Positions 9,531 through 19,159 of a stretch of 64,000 nucleotides of DNA are shown one piece after another (within the stretch, counting starts at the first letter, position 1; each line of letters begins with the position of its first letter). The DNA is taken from positions 930,001-994,000 of the forward strand of contig JARGXX010000100.1 of assembly GCA_030374765.1 (NCBI GenBank). Direction: 5' to 3'. The notes under the pieces were generated by a model, which saw nothing but the letters and a program-made list of their open reading frames with translations, made no database searches and was not told the DNA's origin. The stretch is from Agarophyton chilense (taxonomy: Eukaryota; Rhodophyta; Florideophyceae; Gracilariales; Gracilariaceae). The translations under genes were made by a program, and so were the position numbers.

Positions 9531-11195
9531 AATTCGCATTCCAGTTCGCTTTGGCACCAGTGTCCATGTATTGTTTTTCATTAGGGAATGTATTTCTTTT
9601 TCCATTGCGGTGCTTCAATATTTTTATCAGATTCTGCTTTTGCTTCTTTAAAAGATTGAGGTTCCATTCCATTTGCTAACATCATAACTGCTCCTGTTGC
9701 AGTATTTTCATCTTCTTCAGCATGCTCGTACGTCAGCCATGCTGGTGTCTTTTTGGCTCTTGAGGATCGTCTAGGGCCGATTTGATGTGTTTTCGAATTT
9801 TCGTCGTTCTGAATTTCTGGTTCTTGAGTATTATCTGTGGTTCAAGTGCTTTCTTCCAGTTGTTCTTCGAATTTATTTTCTTCTGCGTTCACTTCAAATT
9901 CATTGTCTTTCGGGAGCTCCAAAAACTGTGCATTTGCGCTTACTATAAGCTTTTTTTGTATTGATGTCCATGAATCTGTAGTTTTTTCCGTCATACCCGA
10001 TAAAAGTGCATAGTCTTGATTTAGCATTCCATTTTGTCCGCTTTTCTTTCGGAGAAAAAACATAGGCCTTACATCCAAAAATTCTGAGATTGGAAAAGTT
10101 CGGCTTCCTTCCAGACCATTTTTCTTCGGGACTCATGTTTTTTAGAATTTTTGTTGTATTAATATTTCTGATTTTTTTTGCCGTTTGTACTGCCTCAGCC
10201 CAAAAACGTTAAGAAGTATTATGATAATAAAGCATATAACATGCTTTTTCACATGATGGTCTGTTTAGTCTTTCAGCAATTCCGTTTTGTTGCGGCTGGT
10301 GGGCAGCTGTTGGCTCATGAACAATTCCTTTCGATTTAAAAAATTCTTGAAGTTCGGTAGTCATATATTCTCCCCCTCTGTCACTGCGAATTATTTTGAC
10401 AGAAAGTCCAGTTTGATTCTCAGCCATTTCAATAAATTCCTTCGTCTTCTGAACCGTCTCGTCTTTTGTTTTCATGAAGTAGACAAAAGATTTTCGAGTG
10501 TAATCATCTGTACACGTGACAAAATAAACTTTTCCACCCTTTCACAGAGTTTTCATAGGACCACAGAGGTCTGTGTGAATTAATTCCAGCTTTGATTTTG
10601 CTTGAAAGTCTTTAAGCGGTTTAAATGACTTTGAAACCATTTTTCCCAGAACACATCCCTAACAGTAATTTTCCGTTTTCAGTTCTAGTTTCGTCGGTAT
10701 TCCAATAGCAGTTCGTTTCGAAAATATTTGTTTTAGAACTGATTGTCTAGTGTGTCCCAGTCTTGCATGCCATACTTCATAATTTTCTTGTGTGACCGCA
10801 TAAGCGGAATAGTTAGTTTTCGGAGTTTTGTAGGCTTTGAAGCAGTACGTTGATGATTCCTTTCGAACATTCAAAATTATTTCCTCGTTATGTGTTGAAA
10901 TGATTCTGCATGACCCATTTTGAAAGTGAGTAGAATGACAGCGTTCATCAATCTGTCCGACAGATAAAATACTAGCAGCAACTCCGGGTACATGCAGTAC
11001 GTCACAGATTTTTAGAGCTTTACTTTCCATATTTTCATTTTTGTACAGTTCGACATTTCCTTTTATGTTTGACGAGATTTTTGTTCCATCACCAAGTCAA
11101 ATCGTAACAGGATCACTTTTCTATCCACTGTTGGCGACAAACCATCTCTCATTGTTTGTCATAAGGAAAGATGCTCCTGAATCCAGGTACCACGT
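9531..11195 (-). pseudogene. copia A protease-integrase region, broken
   Basis: Fragments in changing frames give the protease active site WYLDSGASFLMTN (about 11155-11195), VLHVPGVAASILSVGQ, and a GAG-pre-integrase WHARLGHTRQS. The integrase core follows with acidic residues in IHTDLCGPM, RSDRGGEY and QQNGIAERLNR. The integrase C-terminus reads FGCKAYVFSPKEKRTKWNAK. An in-frame stop interrupts the core at PMKTL*KGG. A Ser/Glu/Lys-rich linker then leads to EPQSFKEAKAESDK, just before RT, where the element stops. Not functional. Confidence 0.8.
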
Positions 11196-12010
11196 TCCTG
11201 ACAGTTCGGCGTTTCTTCCTGAGCCATTAAAAAATTTCCAGTCCTTTGCCATGTATACTGAGATGATTTTGTTGAATTCCACGTCTGAATTCTATCTTTG
11301 TAGATACCATTTTTCTCATCCCTCTTTCTAATGTGGCAGTCTCGAATTCTGTGTCCCTTTTTCTGACAGTAGTGACACTTGAAAGGAAAGTCCGACGATT
11401 TCTTTTCATATTTTCCTTGAAAGAAATTCCCGCTTTGTTCTTTTTCTGATGTAGAATTTTTTCTAGATTCTTCTCGCAGAATTCTAACATGCAGTTCTTC
11501 GATTGATAATTTTTCTGCGATGTTTTCCAATGTCACTAAAAGACTTTCGTATGATTTTGGTAGTCTTTGTAAGAGACGCATGATATATCCTTCTTTTGAT
11601 TTTTGAACACCCAGTTGATGTAGTCTGGTTTTCAAACGTTTCAATTCCTCAATATATTCTTTTTCGGAATCTCCTTGTTTCAGTTTCTTTGAAATAAATT
11701 GTTCTTCTAAGTCCCTTTTGTTTGCCATTCCTTTGTTTTCATAAACTTCTGACAATGCGTTCCATGCTTCTGCTCCAGTCGTAGCCGATTCGACATAAAC
11801 AATTTGATTGTCGTCTACTGGAAGGCTGATATCTATTAAAGCCTTTTCATTTGCCGTAGCATTTTCTTCTGTTTGTATGACAGCCTTCCAATAAATTTTC
11901 TTCTTCAAATAATTCATCATTTTTAGTTTCCATGAGTAATAGTTGTCTCCATTAAGTTTCTCATTTATAAAGGTATTTTTCTCCTCCATGTCCATTTCGT
12001 TCTGTATCAC
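11159..12010 (-). CDS. copia A Gag with CCHC zinc knuckle
   Basis: This 283-codon ORF starts MIQNEMDMEEKNTFINEKL. The N-terminal part, with NGDNYYSWKLKMMNYL, LWNAL-like and LEEQF-like blocks, is the UBN2/Gag capsid pattern of copia elements. LPKSYESLL marks the conserved Gag C-terminal helix. CHYCQKKGHRIRDC (about residues 214-227) is a CX2CX4HX4C zinc knuckle for RNA binding. After about residue 266 the frame diverges: the protease text WYLDSGAS is read in another frame from about 11190, so an indel separates gag from pol. Gag would build the cytoplasmic particle. Confidence 0.8.
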   Translation of the reverse strand: MIQNEMDMEEKNTFINEKLNGDNYYSWKLKMMNYLKKKIYWKAVIQTEENATANEKALIDISLPVDDNQIVYVESATTGAEAWNALSEVYENKGMANKRDLEEQFISKKLKQGDSEKEYIEELKRLKTRLHQLGVQKSKEGYIMRLLQRLPKSYESLLVTLENIAEKLSIEELHVRILREESRKNSTSEKEQSGNFFQGKYEKKSSDFPFKCHYCQKKGHRIRDCHIRKRDEKNGIYKDRIQTWNSTKSSQYTWQRTGNFLMAQEETPNCQERGTWIQEHLSL

Positions 12011-12517
12011 GCTTATTCAATATATTCTTATCAATTTCTGTGTAACAATGATTCGACTCTGTTGATTTTTCTCAGTATGTAGCTACGACAAAGAAAAATA
12101 TGAAATTCTGGAGATGGCGATTGACAATTGTTGTTGGTTTTTGAACAATGGTTTTCAATATCGATTAAAATCAAAAAAATCTGATATCGGACGACTCTGA
12201 AAAAACTCTGAACTGTTGCTGCACGATTTGGCTCGGTTCTGATTTCGATTTCCAACGATTTCGAGCGACCAATTATGGTTTTGCACGATTCTGATTTGGA
12301 ACACTACAGTGCGATGTTCAGTTTTTTCACGATTTTTATTCTGACCATTTCTTATACTGTTCTCTTCGATTCTTGACGGTTTGAACAATTCTAAAAGGTT
12401 TCAACCGGTTTTGGCCGATTCTGAATTTCGGCGCAGTTTCTGTCTCCTTTCGTGATGAGACTTCTCTTTGCGTTAGGGTACACTTGTAGATGATGAGTAG
12501 ACTAGTCCTGTACGTAG

Positions 12518-12532
12518 TCTGGGCCCATAACC
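12518..12532 (-). promoter_or_regulatory. Primer-binding site, half initiator tRNA-Met
   Basis: Two bases inside the LTR the minus strand reads GGTTATGGGCCCAGA. Its complement, TCTGGGCCCATAACC, is the anticodon arm (CAU anticodon) of eukaryotic initiator tRNA-Met. Priming by a tRNA cut in the anticodon loop is known for Drosophila copia. The complete element at 17160-22411 carries the same site. Confidence 0.8.
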
Positions 12533-12534
12533 AA

Positions 12535-12801
12535 TGATGGTTTAAAGTACACTTGAACACGGATAATTATATGAAGTGTTGACGTGAGTTCGTTTCCTTC
12601 GACTCAGTCTCTGTTCTCCTTTCCTTTTATACTGCTTTGAAGCACATGTAATTTGTTCTAGACGCATATCATTTTCTACTAAGATAGTTCTTGCATTTTC
12701 TACATAAAGTTCTATAGAAGCTTCTAGATGCTTTCACATTTTCCTATCACATACAGCAGTTTCCAATTGCCTTCCAAAACCTTTTAGAAATTTATACAAC
12801 A
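12535..12801 (-). repeat. 5' LTR of copia A
   Basis: This 267-bp repeat aligns along its whole length with 37556-37821, at roughly 70% identity by eye. In coding orientation both copies start TGTTGTA and end CCATCA, the canonical TG...CA termini. They share an internal block CTAGACGCATATCATTTTG-like near the middle. The neighbouring primer-binding site on the inner side confirms that this is the 5' LTR. Confidence 0.8.
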
Positions 12802-14260
12802 CCTCGATCGGGACGGAACACTGGAACCCCTACCAGGACCAGTAGCGGACAAGACCCAGTGGCAATAGGGATCTGGAAACCATCGCCGTGAGCCCAGACT
12901 AATTCTCGGATCGATACTGCTCGCTGGACGCACAAACGAAGGTACTGTTGTCATGATTCGACATTTAGTTGACGAAAGATCTTGACAGTGGGTAGTTGGA
13001 TGGAATACCACAAGTCTTTGCGACATTCTGCATATGAACATTAATACTCTCGAGCTACAGGTATACGTGGTATACCGGATACTGCTCGAAACCTTGAGCC
13101 TGGTGCTGGAGGAAGTGTTTGCTGCCAAATAATTCAAGCATTTGCTTTAGCACTGACACTTCTTGAATGAACATTGATAGTGGCACAGTAGTTGTCATTG
13201 AGCTGGCGGGGATGGCATTGGAAACATTCCCAACTTCCTTGGACATGTCGAGCATTTCAGTGCATAAGTCGTCGTAGTGAAAAATGACGAGCCCAGCGTC
13301 TGCGGCAGAATTCACAGCGCCTGGGTAATAGGTGTTGTCTAACGTCCAGAAATCTTCCACTCTGTCACCTTTTCTTGCAGCGCCATTATCTTCAACTGCA
13401 TCTGTGTCAAAATCGGTGTCAGAAGAGGCAGTGTCACGAGTTGATGTGTCGGATTTGTCAATGGGCTCATGTGGAAGTTAGATGTCAGTCATTTCATCTA
13501 GTGCGTCGATGCCGTCTTGAGCGAGCTCTGCAGAGCTCGTATCGGGGAGAGCCATGCGCGTATCCTCGAGCGCAGCTGTTATCTACTTGCTTGCATTGAC
13601 AGGTACTGTGACAATGTGACCGTCAGTGTTGAATTACGTCACAGTCTTGGAAAGCCACCAACGTTCGCGCTTCTTTCCGTCCCTTTTGAAATATACTTCG
13701 ACTAGTTCACCGGTGTTCAATGGTATGTCCTTGATGGCTTTGGATTTCAGTACGCGTTTTAGCTTTCGGAGAGCGATAAACACATCGCCGACATCTACCA
13801 TTTTACCTGGGAGCAGGGTTTCACGTGGCTCGCCATCAATACGATTGGTAAAACCCTTTGCCATCTCGAAGGCTGACATCATGCCATTGCCATATAAGTA
13901 ATTGTTTATCGTGATAGGCATGTAGGCAGATCACTCAGCGTTGAAATAATCACATGCTACCGACTTGAGCCTTAAGATCACACTGCGAAAGATGTTGTTT
14001 TTGGACTCGACAGAGTTCTTTGCGTGACGGTGGGGCAGCACGAAATGCGGCGGGATTTCGAGGGTCTTGCAGTGTTCGCAGAACACTTTAAAAAGAACCG
14101 CCTGGTCCTCTCTGATAGCTTCGAAATGCAAGAATTGGGACATGCATTTGGCCTCGAACCCAGTATCTGCCTTCTGCATGTACGTGGACTTGACTACGTG
14201 CGCGGTTGAGTATCGTGGCACTAGGTAATTCGAATGTAGCACGCATACCTAATCCAAAAA
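12802..14260. mobile_element. Rearranged remnant of copia family B
   Basis: Two pieces with opposite orientation lie side by side. From about 12808 to 13075 the plus strand reads LEPLPGPVADKTQWQ, then GTVVMIRHLV and CDILHMN, matching the protease/pre-integrase part of the copia B element at 17160-22411. From about 13075 to 14242 the minus strand matches later parts: an integrase end with HRHAKNSVESKNN (catalytic Glu), KRVLKSKAIKDIPLNTGELV and a linker ending HQAQGFEQYP. The pieces are joined head to head near 13070. The right copia A LTR abuts the left end at 12801/12802. Confidence 0.65.
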
Positions 14261-14263
14261 CAA

Positions 14264-16567
14264 GTGGTCCATGAATACAACTTCTTTGAAGGCCTATTTC
14301 AAAGATCTATTAGACACCTTCCGAGTAGGAGGCGAGACAGTCGTAGACCGAGAGGCTTTGCAGCCATTCACCAATTCTGTCACATAATTAGCGTCAGTGC
14401 GCTTCCAAAGCTTAGTGCTCTGGAACAACAGCTGAAAGCCGAAAAAAGAAGCGCGGCCGCAAACATGGGTCTGTACCTTGTCGACTCTGGCCTTCATACG
14501 TACCACACGTCTACCGCGTTGCTCGCGCCTTGGAAGGCGACCGCAGCCCGCCATCCCCATACCCGCGCCGCTTCCGCCCCTCCTTCTTTCTCCATCAGCG
14601 CTTTCAACCAGGCTGCATCCAATGTTGCACGCTACGCACCCACCTTCCGAAAGCCAACGTTTAAACTCGCCATTTTGTTGGGATCCCCGCACCGACTGCT
14701 TCCGCACACCCACAACATTCTCTGCTCGCTTTCGACAAAGGGTGTTCATGGCTTCCTCTGAACCGAAGTTGAGGATCCAGTCAGCGACTTATGTACCCCA
14801 ATCACCCATAAGATTCTGCCCGACGTCATCGCAGCATCGTGTGCAGACTTTTTCTTACTTATCTCTGACCGCAACGTCCAAACTGGCACCGTGCAGCAAA
14901 CGCATCCCCCAAAGCAAATGTTCTTACCACAGCCTATTCTGTTTTTAAGCTTCATTCAATTTCATCTCTTCCCGCTCTGCGACATTCCTTTGACAAATTA
15001 AGCCCGCCTTGCAAACCAAACTCAAGACTGGCAGTCAATGAGCCTGCCCAAATCTTTCTCTGTCTAACATCAGCTGCAATACCCGACTCAATCGCAGCCG
15101 AGCACCCATCAATCTTAACTCCTTTCAACCCCATTGATATCAACCTCTCATTCTGTCCCCTCATCATTCGTAGCCGCGACTTGGAATGGTTCCGAACATT
15201 CACCTTCTACATCTTCTGGTGCATTGAACATTCCGCCAAATACTACAAACACTACTGTAACAGACGCAAACCAGCTTTCACCTCATCAAAACGACTTGAT
15301 CACGACAGACTCAGGTCAACCAAGTGGCAACTCCGATACATATTCACTAATTTCAATCCATTCGATGGCTCTCTTACACCCAGAAGAAGCCTTGCTTATC
15401 GAGATGCAACAGCACCATCCACAACAGCGTTCAATCATCACTTCATCACTTGAAAACCCGACTAAAACGTTGTATTCAGCTTCTACAAGCACAATCGCGT
15501 TAGACGAAGCCCACCCTCCACAGCCATGCACGATACCGACAAATTATCGCACGAATCGGTTGAACCGCCCACATCCATGGGTCTTCCAAGTTTAACACCC
15601 TCTGCTGACGTATCCAGTCATGATCCCGATAACTAAGCGGCTCATGTACATCCAATGATCGCAATAACGCTTCATCGCTGCTCAGCATCAATTACTCGTG
15701 CTCAACTGCGAAACCAGATCCATATCGAAAAACGCATCTCTCACGCAGAATTCTCTTTTCCGTGGCTAAAAAGAAGTCAACCTCTATCACCCAAGATTAT
15801 GCGTTATCAGCTCCTCCACGACATTTACATCGTTCCTTTCTGGAAGCACTCGATTCTATCTCGAAAATGCAAACATCCAAACGCCCAGCAGCCTATCATG
15901 AGCTTCATCATTTTCCAACCGAGACACATTGGCAGCGACTACTGCGCGAGATTCATGGCCCGATTCCTCGGATAGAGAAGCTGGGTAAGCGATTAAGCAG
16001 AAGTCCAAAGGAAAAGCGTTGATGTCGGGTGTCCCATGAGACAAACCATTGGGACGTGTACTTAACACCTGACCAACATGAAAGCCTAACTAGAGGTATT
16101 CAGGGGTGTAACGAACAAACCAAAGCATTGTCAAGTGCTGGGTGGTGGCGATGCTGGGCCTGTAGAGCTCTTTATGAGCCCGATGTATGTTCCTGTCCCG
16201 TTTCTCGAATTCATCCATGTGGAATTGCACCAAGTTTAGCTCCAGCCTAATTGAGTCGTCTCTCTGACGGGCTGCGTGATATTATCAAACACCCTTAAGT
16301 AGTTCGACTTCCATGGCTATTCACACCTAGTATCTTGTCAATCCCTCCGGTTATTGCAAATTGCACCTTCATTTAACACTGTATAGATGCTAAAGGATAG
16401 AAGGGATAACATTTTGATTCATGCTTCCTTGATTGGCGAGGATGATACCGGCCCCCTTCCTGGAAGGTTTCCGCATTTTTGCCATGGGTGTAATGAACCT
16501 CCGGAACGCGAAATTCGTTCGCGAGACCCATTCAACCTTACCACTGCCTTGAGTAACCTGCAGCGCA
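14264..16567 (+). other. Weak host-like ORFs, no family recognised
   Basis: Several short plus-strand frames follow one another: 14478-14948, 15134-15595 (153 codons, Ser/Thr/Asn/Gln/Pro-rich), 15762-16022 (starts MAKKKSTSITQDYAL, basic) and 16387-16605. They read like disordered regulatory-protein segments, and neighbouring frames continue plausibly across stops, so this may be one eroded or intron-containing gene. No domain is visible. A minus-strand frame of 151 codons (14294-14749) is Arg-rich and looks like a shadow. Confidence 0.25.
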
Positions 16568-17164
16568 GTGATGGATATCATAGGCAAGACCCATTCACCG
16601 CCTAGCCGGCATCTTGAGCCTCGACCACCGTGGGCAGCTCGCCGAAGTGAAGTTCTCGCATTTCCAAAGAGAAATTCACCTAGTCGCTTATCCACATCTG
16701 CTCCTAATGGTCCATCTGTTGGTGGTCTCATGCCATGTATCCCTAAAAACGGATTATATACCGATACGTCAGGAGACGAGTTGATTTTGGGAAAGAACAC
16801 TACAGGATCGTTAATATCTCATAACTTGATCCTGAGTTGTAAGCAGTTTCATCCCCTTCAGCAGAGCACAGGTATGAAAGACTCTCTTTCAAGCAAAGAT
16901 TTACGGGGATCAAGCAGTATGCATGATATGCAAGAACTAAGGCAGCCTGAATCGTCCATCACCCATGAATCATATCACGAAGTCAACTTTAGAATGACCG
17001 GAATCACAGAAAGAAACTACCGGTCTAGATTTAAGCCCAGCGTATCAAAACCGATGAAAAAAATAGCGCTTAGTTCCCACGAGGCAAAGAAGAGCTCGCA
17101 AATGGTTCCGAACGAGAACCATTCATCCAATTCTGCGAAAGACATGGCTCCAGGTGACTACCGG
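16568..17164 (+). pseudogene. Unknown ORF interrupted by the copia B insertion
   Basis: An open frame begins MMDIIGKTHSPPSRHLEPRP, runs for 199 codons of Ser/Lys/Asn-rich, probably disordered text and meets the LTR at 17165 in APGDYR. Sequence on the far side of the element (from 22412) continues this frame if the element and one copy of the ACCGG duplication are removed. It adds about 16 codons, starting SGGIASLKEV, before TAA near 22465. The read-through suggests the insertion hit a coding sequence close to its end, but no function can be given and the frame itself could be fortuitous. Confidence 0.4.
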
Positions 17165-17487
17165 AAATTAAAGGATAGTTGTAGATGCTTCTGTTAAAGA
17201 ACAATTTACTTATTCAGATTACTATTCGAATGCTTGCCTACCTCGGATAAACCAAGGGTCCAAGTCCAGGCTCTTGGGCTTATATAACCGACAAGGCGGG
17301 CTAGCGGCCGTGTAATCTATCACTAAAAGGCCACGCAATCGAATGCTAACGGCCACGTAATCTACTCTCTTGCTGCACATGATTATTGCAGCACCATGTC
17401 ATGCAAAACCTCTCCTAGAAGGCTTGCATTATACGCAAATGCGCCTAGGGTATGCATAGATTGACTAAGATGCATTTGCTTTCCATA
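17165..17487 (-). repeat. 3' LTR of copia B
   Basis: Left copy of the 323-bp repeat, at the downstream end of the minus-strand element. On the coding strand it contains TTATATAAG (about 17280), a good TATA box; the other copy has a TGTATAAG variant there. Its termini in coding orientation are TATGGAAAGC... and ...CCTTTAATTT, not TG...CA. The outer edge is fixed by the ACCGG duplication and the inner edge by divergence after CCATA. Confidence 0.9.
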
Positions 17488-17509
17488 GCAATTCCTCTCA
17501 GAGTTACTG

Positions 17510-19159
17510 CTAACCAGTGGGTGCATTAGAGTTTCGGAATAAAGCACTATGAAAGTCCATGGATATTTTTCCATCAAAAAACATTAACTCTAAAGCTTGA
17601 GAGATAGGGCTATCGGTTTTTGTCAACGGATCAGCATAGTTTGCGCTACCTGGAATCCATATCATTCTGTCAACGTTTCTTGTTTCAAATTCGTATCTGA
17701 TTACGCTGACATCTCCACGAATAGAACGATCTGCAGCGTTGCGACAGGTAGAAAGTGTGCCAAACAAATCCTTTGAGTCCACAACGATCCACAGTCCAAC
17801 GTGAATTCCTAACAAAGCCTGGAATGCCTTACAAAGTACCTTGCCCTCATCTATGGCCTCTCCTGCAGCCAGAGTTTCGGTCGATCCAATTGATTTAACT
17901 GGTCTTCGGGACATATGAGAACTCCAGGAAATGACATGAATGACACAGTCTTGCTTCAGTTTTCCAAAAAGAAGTCCAGCGACAAACCCAAGCTGTCCAT
18001 AGTCGTTCGTTCGGCTTGCGTCAGAAAATACTACAATTGAGATCTGATATTCTTTTCCACTGAGTGGCCTCAGGAACCTTAGTGACGTTCCTTTTCTCTT
18101 CAGAGTGCGCAGCATATTAATCTGCGTTATCATGTCCTTGATAGTAGGAAATGGCCCTTTCTGCTGCAAATAGCTTGCCGCAAATGCGCAAAACGGAGAG
18201 GCGGCAATGCCAAGCCAGCAAATTGAACTGTTCAGCGACCTGAATGATGAGAGCTCAATGCTGTTCAGCTGAGTTTCCTGGTCTTTTCTCCTTAAACGAC
18301 TAATTGTTCCGGCTTCGTACCCTTTCAGCTTTTCGTCTCCATCGATGGTAACTGTGTATTCTTCGTTCTGAGTAAGCGCCAGACCATAAAACTGTACCCT
18401 ACCTGGTCCATACACTATCGTGCCAAGTTTATGGTTGTGTCTTATTTTTTCTATTATTGTAGACAAATTCTTTCTCTCTCCAGCAAAGAGGATGTCATCG
18501 ACCACTTTGACTGCAATGACTACAACTTTTCCATCCAATTTTTTGTAAAAGAGCTGCGGCACGTACACGAGCTGCGAAAAACCAAAGCCACGTAGCACAT
18601 CATCACTAAGCTCTTGCCACTTGGCCCCTGCATTTGCGAGACCATAGGCTGCTGATAGCAGCAACCAGTAGTGCTGATGACGTGTTTTGCATTCGCGAGG
18701 AGGTACCATGTAGACATCTCGTTGAGCTTCCGTTTGAAGAAAGGCGCTCTTGAAGTCGATCTTTGCCAGAGTCCACCGATAGATCGTAGAAAGAGACAAC
18801 AGTATGCGGATACCAACTGGTGGGCATGTTGCAGAGTCTGTTTTCAGGGCATGCTTTTCTCGATCCTTATTGCCATGTACTGCAATTCGTGCCTTTAGTG
18901 TCAGCGAGTTATCATCACACTTCTTCACCTTGTAAAGGACGTGGCTTGATACTATGTTCGCGTTTTTAGGAACTCAAGAAACGGCTATATCTCTCACAAT
19001 CTTCTTAAATGACCGTTCTTCCTTGTCATAGGCATTCTGTGTTGCAAAGGGTGGTAACCCCTGTGCTTGGTGCAACATAAATTCTGTATTTCCGAACGCC
19101 TTGTAATAGGTCTGAATGAGGTCTCTCTCTGTGCTTTGCAAGTCTTGCCCTGGCGACAA
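17510..19159 (-). pseudogene. copia B reverse transcriptase-RNase H
   Basis: A second frame opens near 19159, with a stop at 18974, and continues as a 472-codon ORF (18928-17510). RT motifs include IDFKSAFLQTEAQRDVYM near residues 55-75 and VKVVDDILFAG near 140, where the usual Y of YVDD is V. RNase H follows with VVFSDASRTNDYGQLGF (about 295) and WIVVDSKDLFGTLS (about 380), ending ANYADPLTKTDS, a typical copia C-terminus. A frame change near 19150 separates it from integrase. The enzyme would copy the element RNA within particles. Confidence 0.85.

Larger units (their letters stand above)
9531..12801 (-). mobile_element. Ty1/copia element family A, 5' half only
   Basis: Read on the minus strand: 5' LTR (12801-12535), primer-binding site, leader, gag (12010-11159), protease DSGAS near 11180, GAG-pre-integrase, integrase core and C-terminus (to about 9842), then the first residues of RT at about 9610-9531. 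PR-INT-RT order is copia-type. RT/RNase H and the 3' LTR are missing; the element ends against gypsy RT at about 9526. Multiple frameshifts and stops are present. The 3' half of another copy of the same family lies at 37556-39345. Confidence 0.85.
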
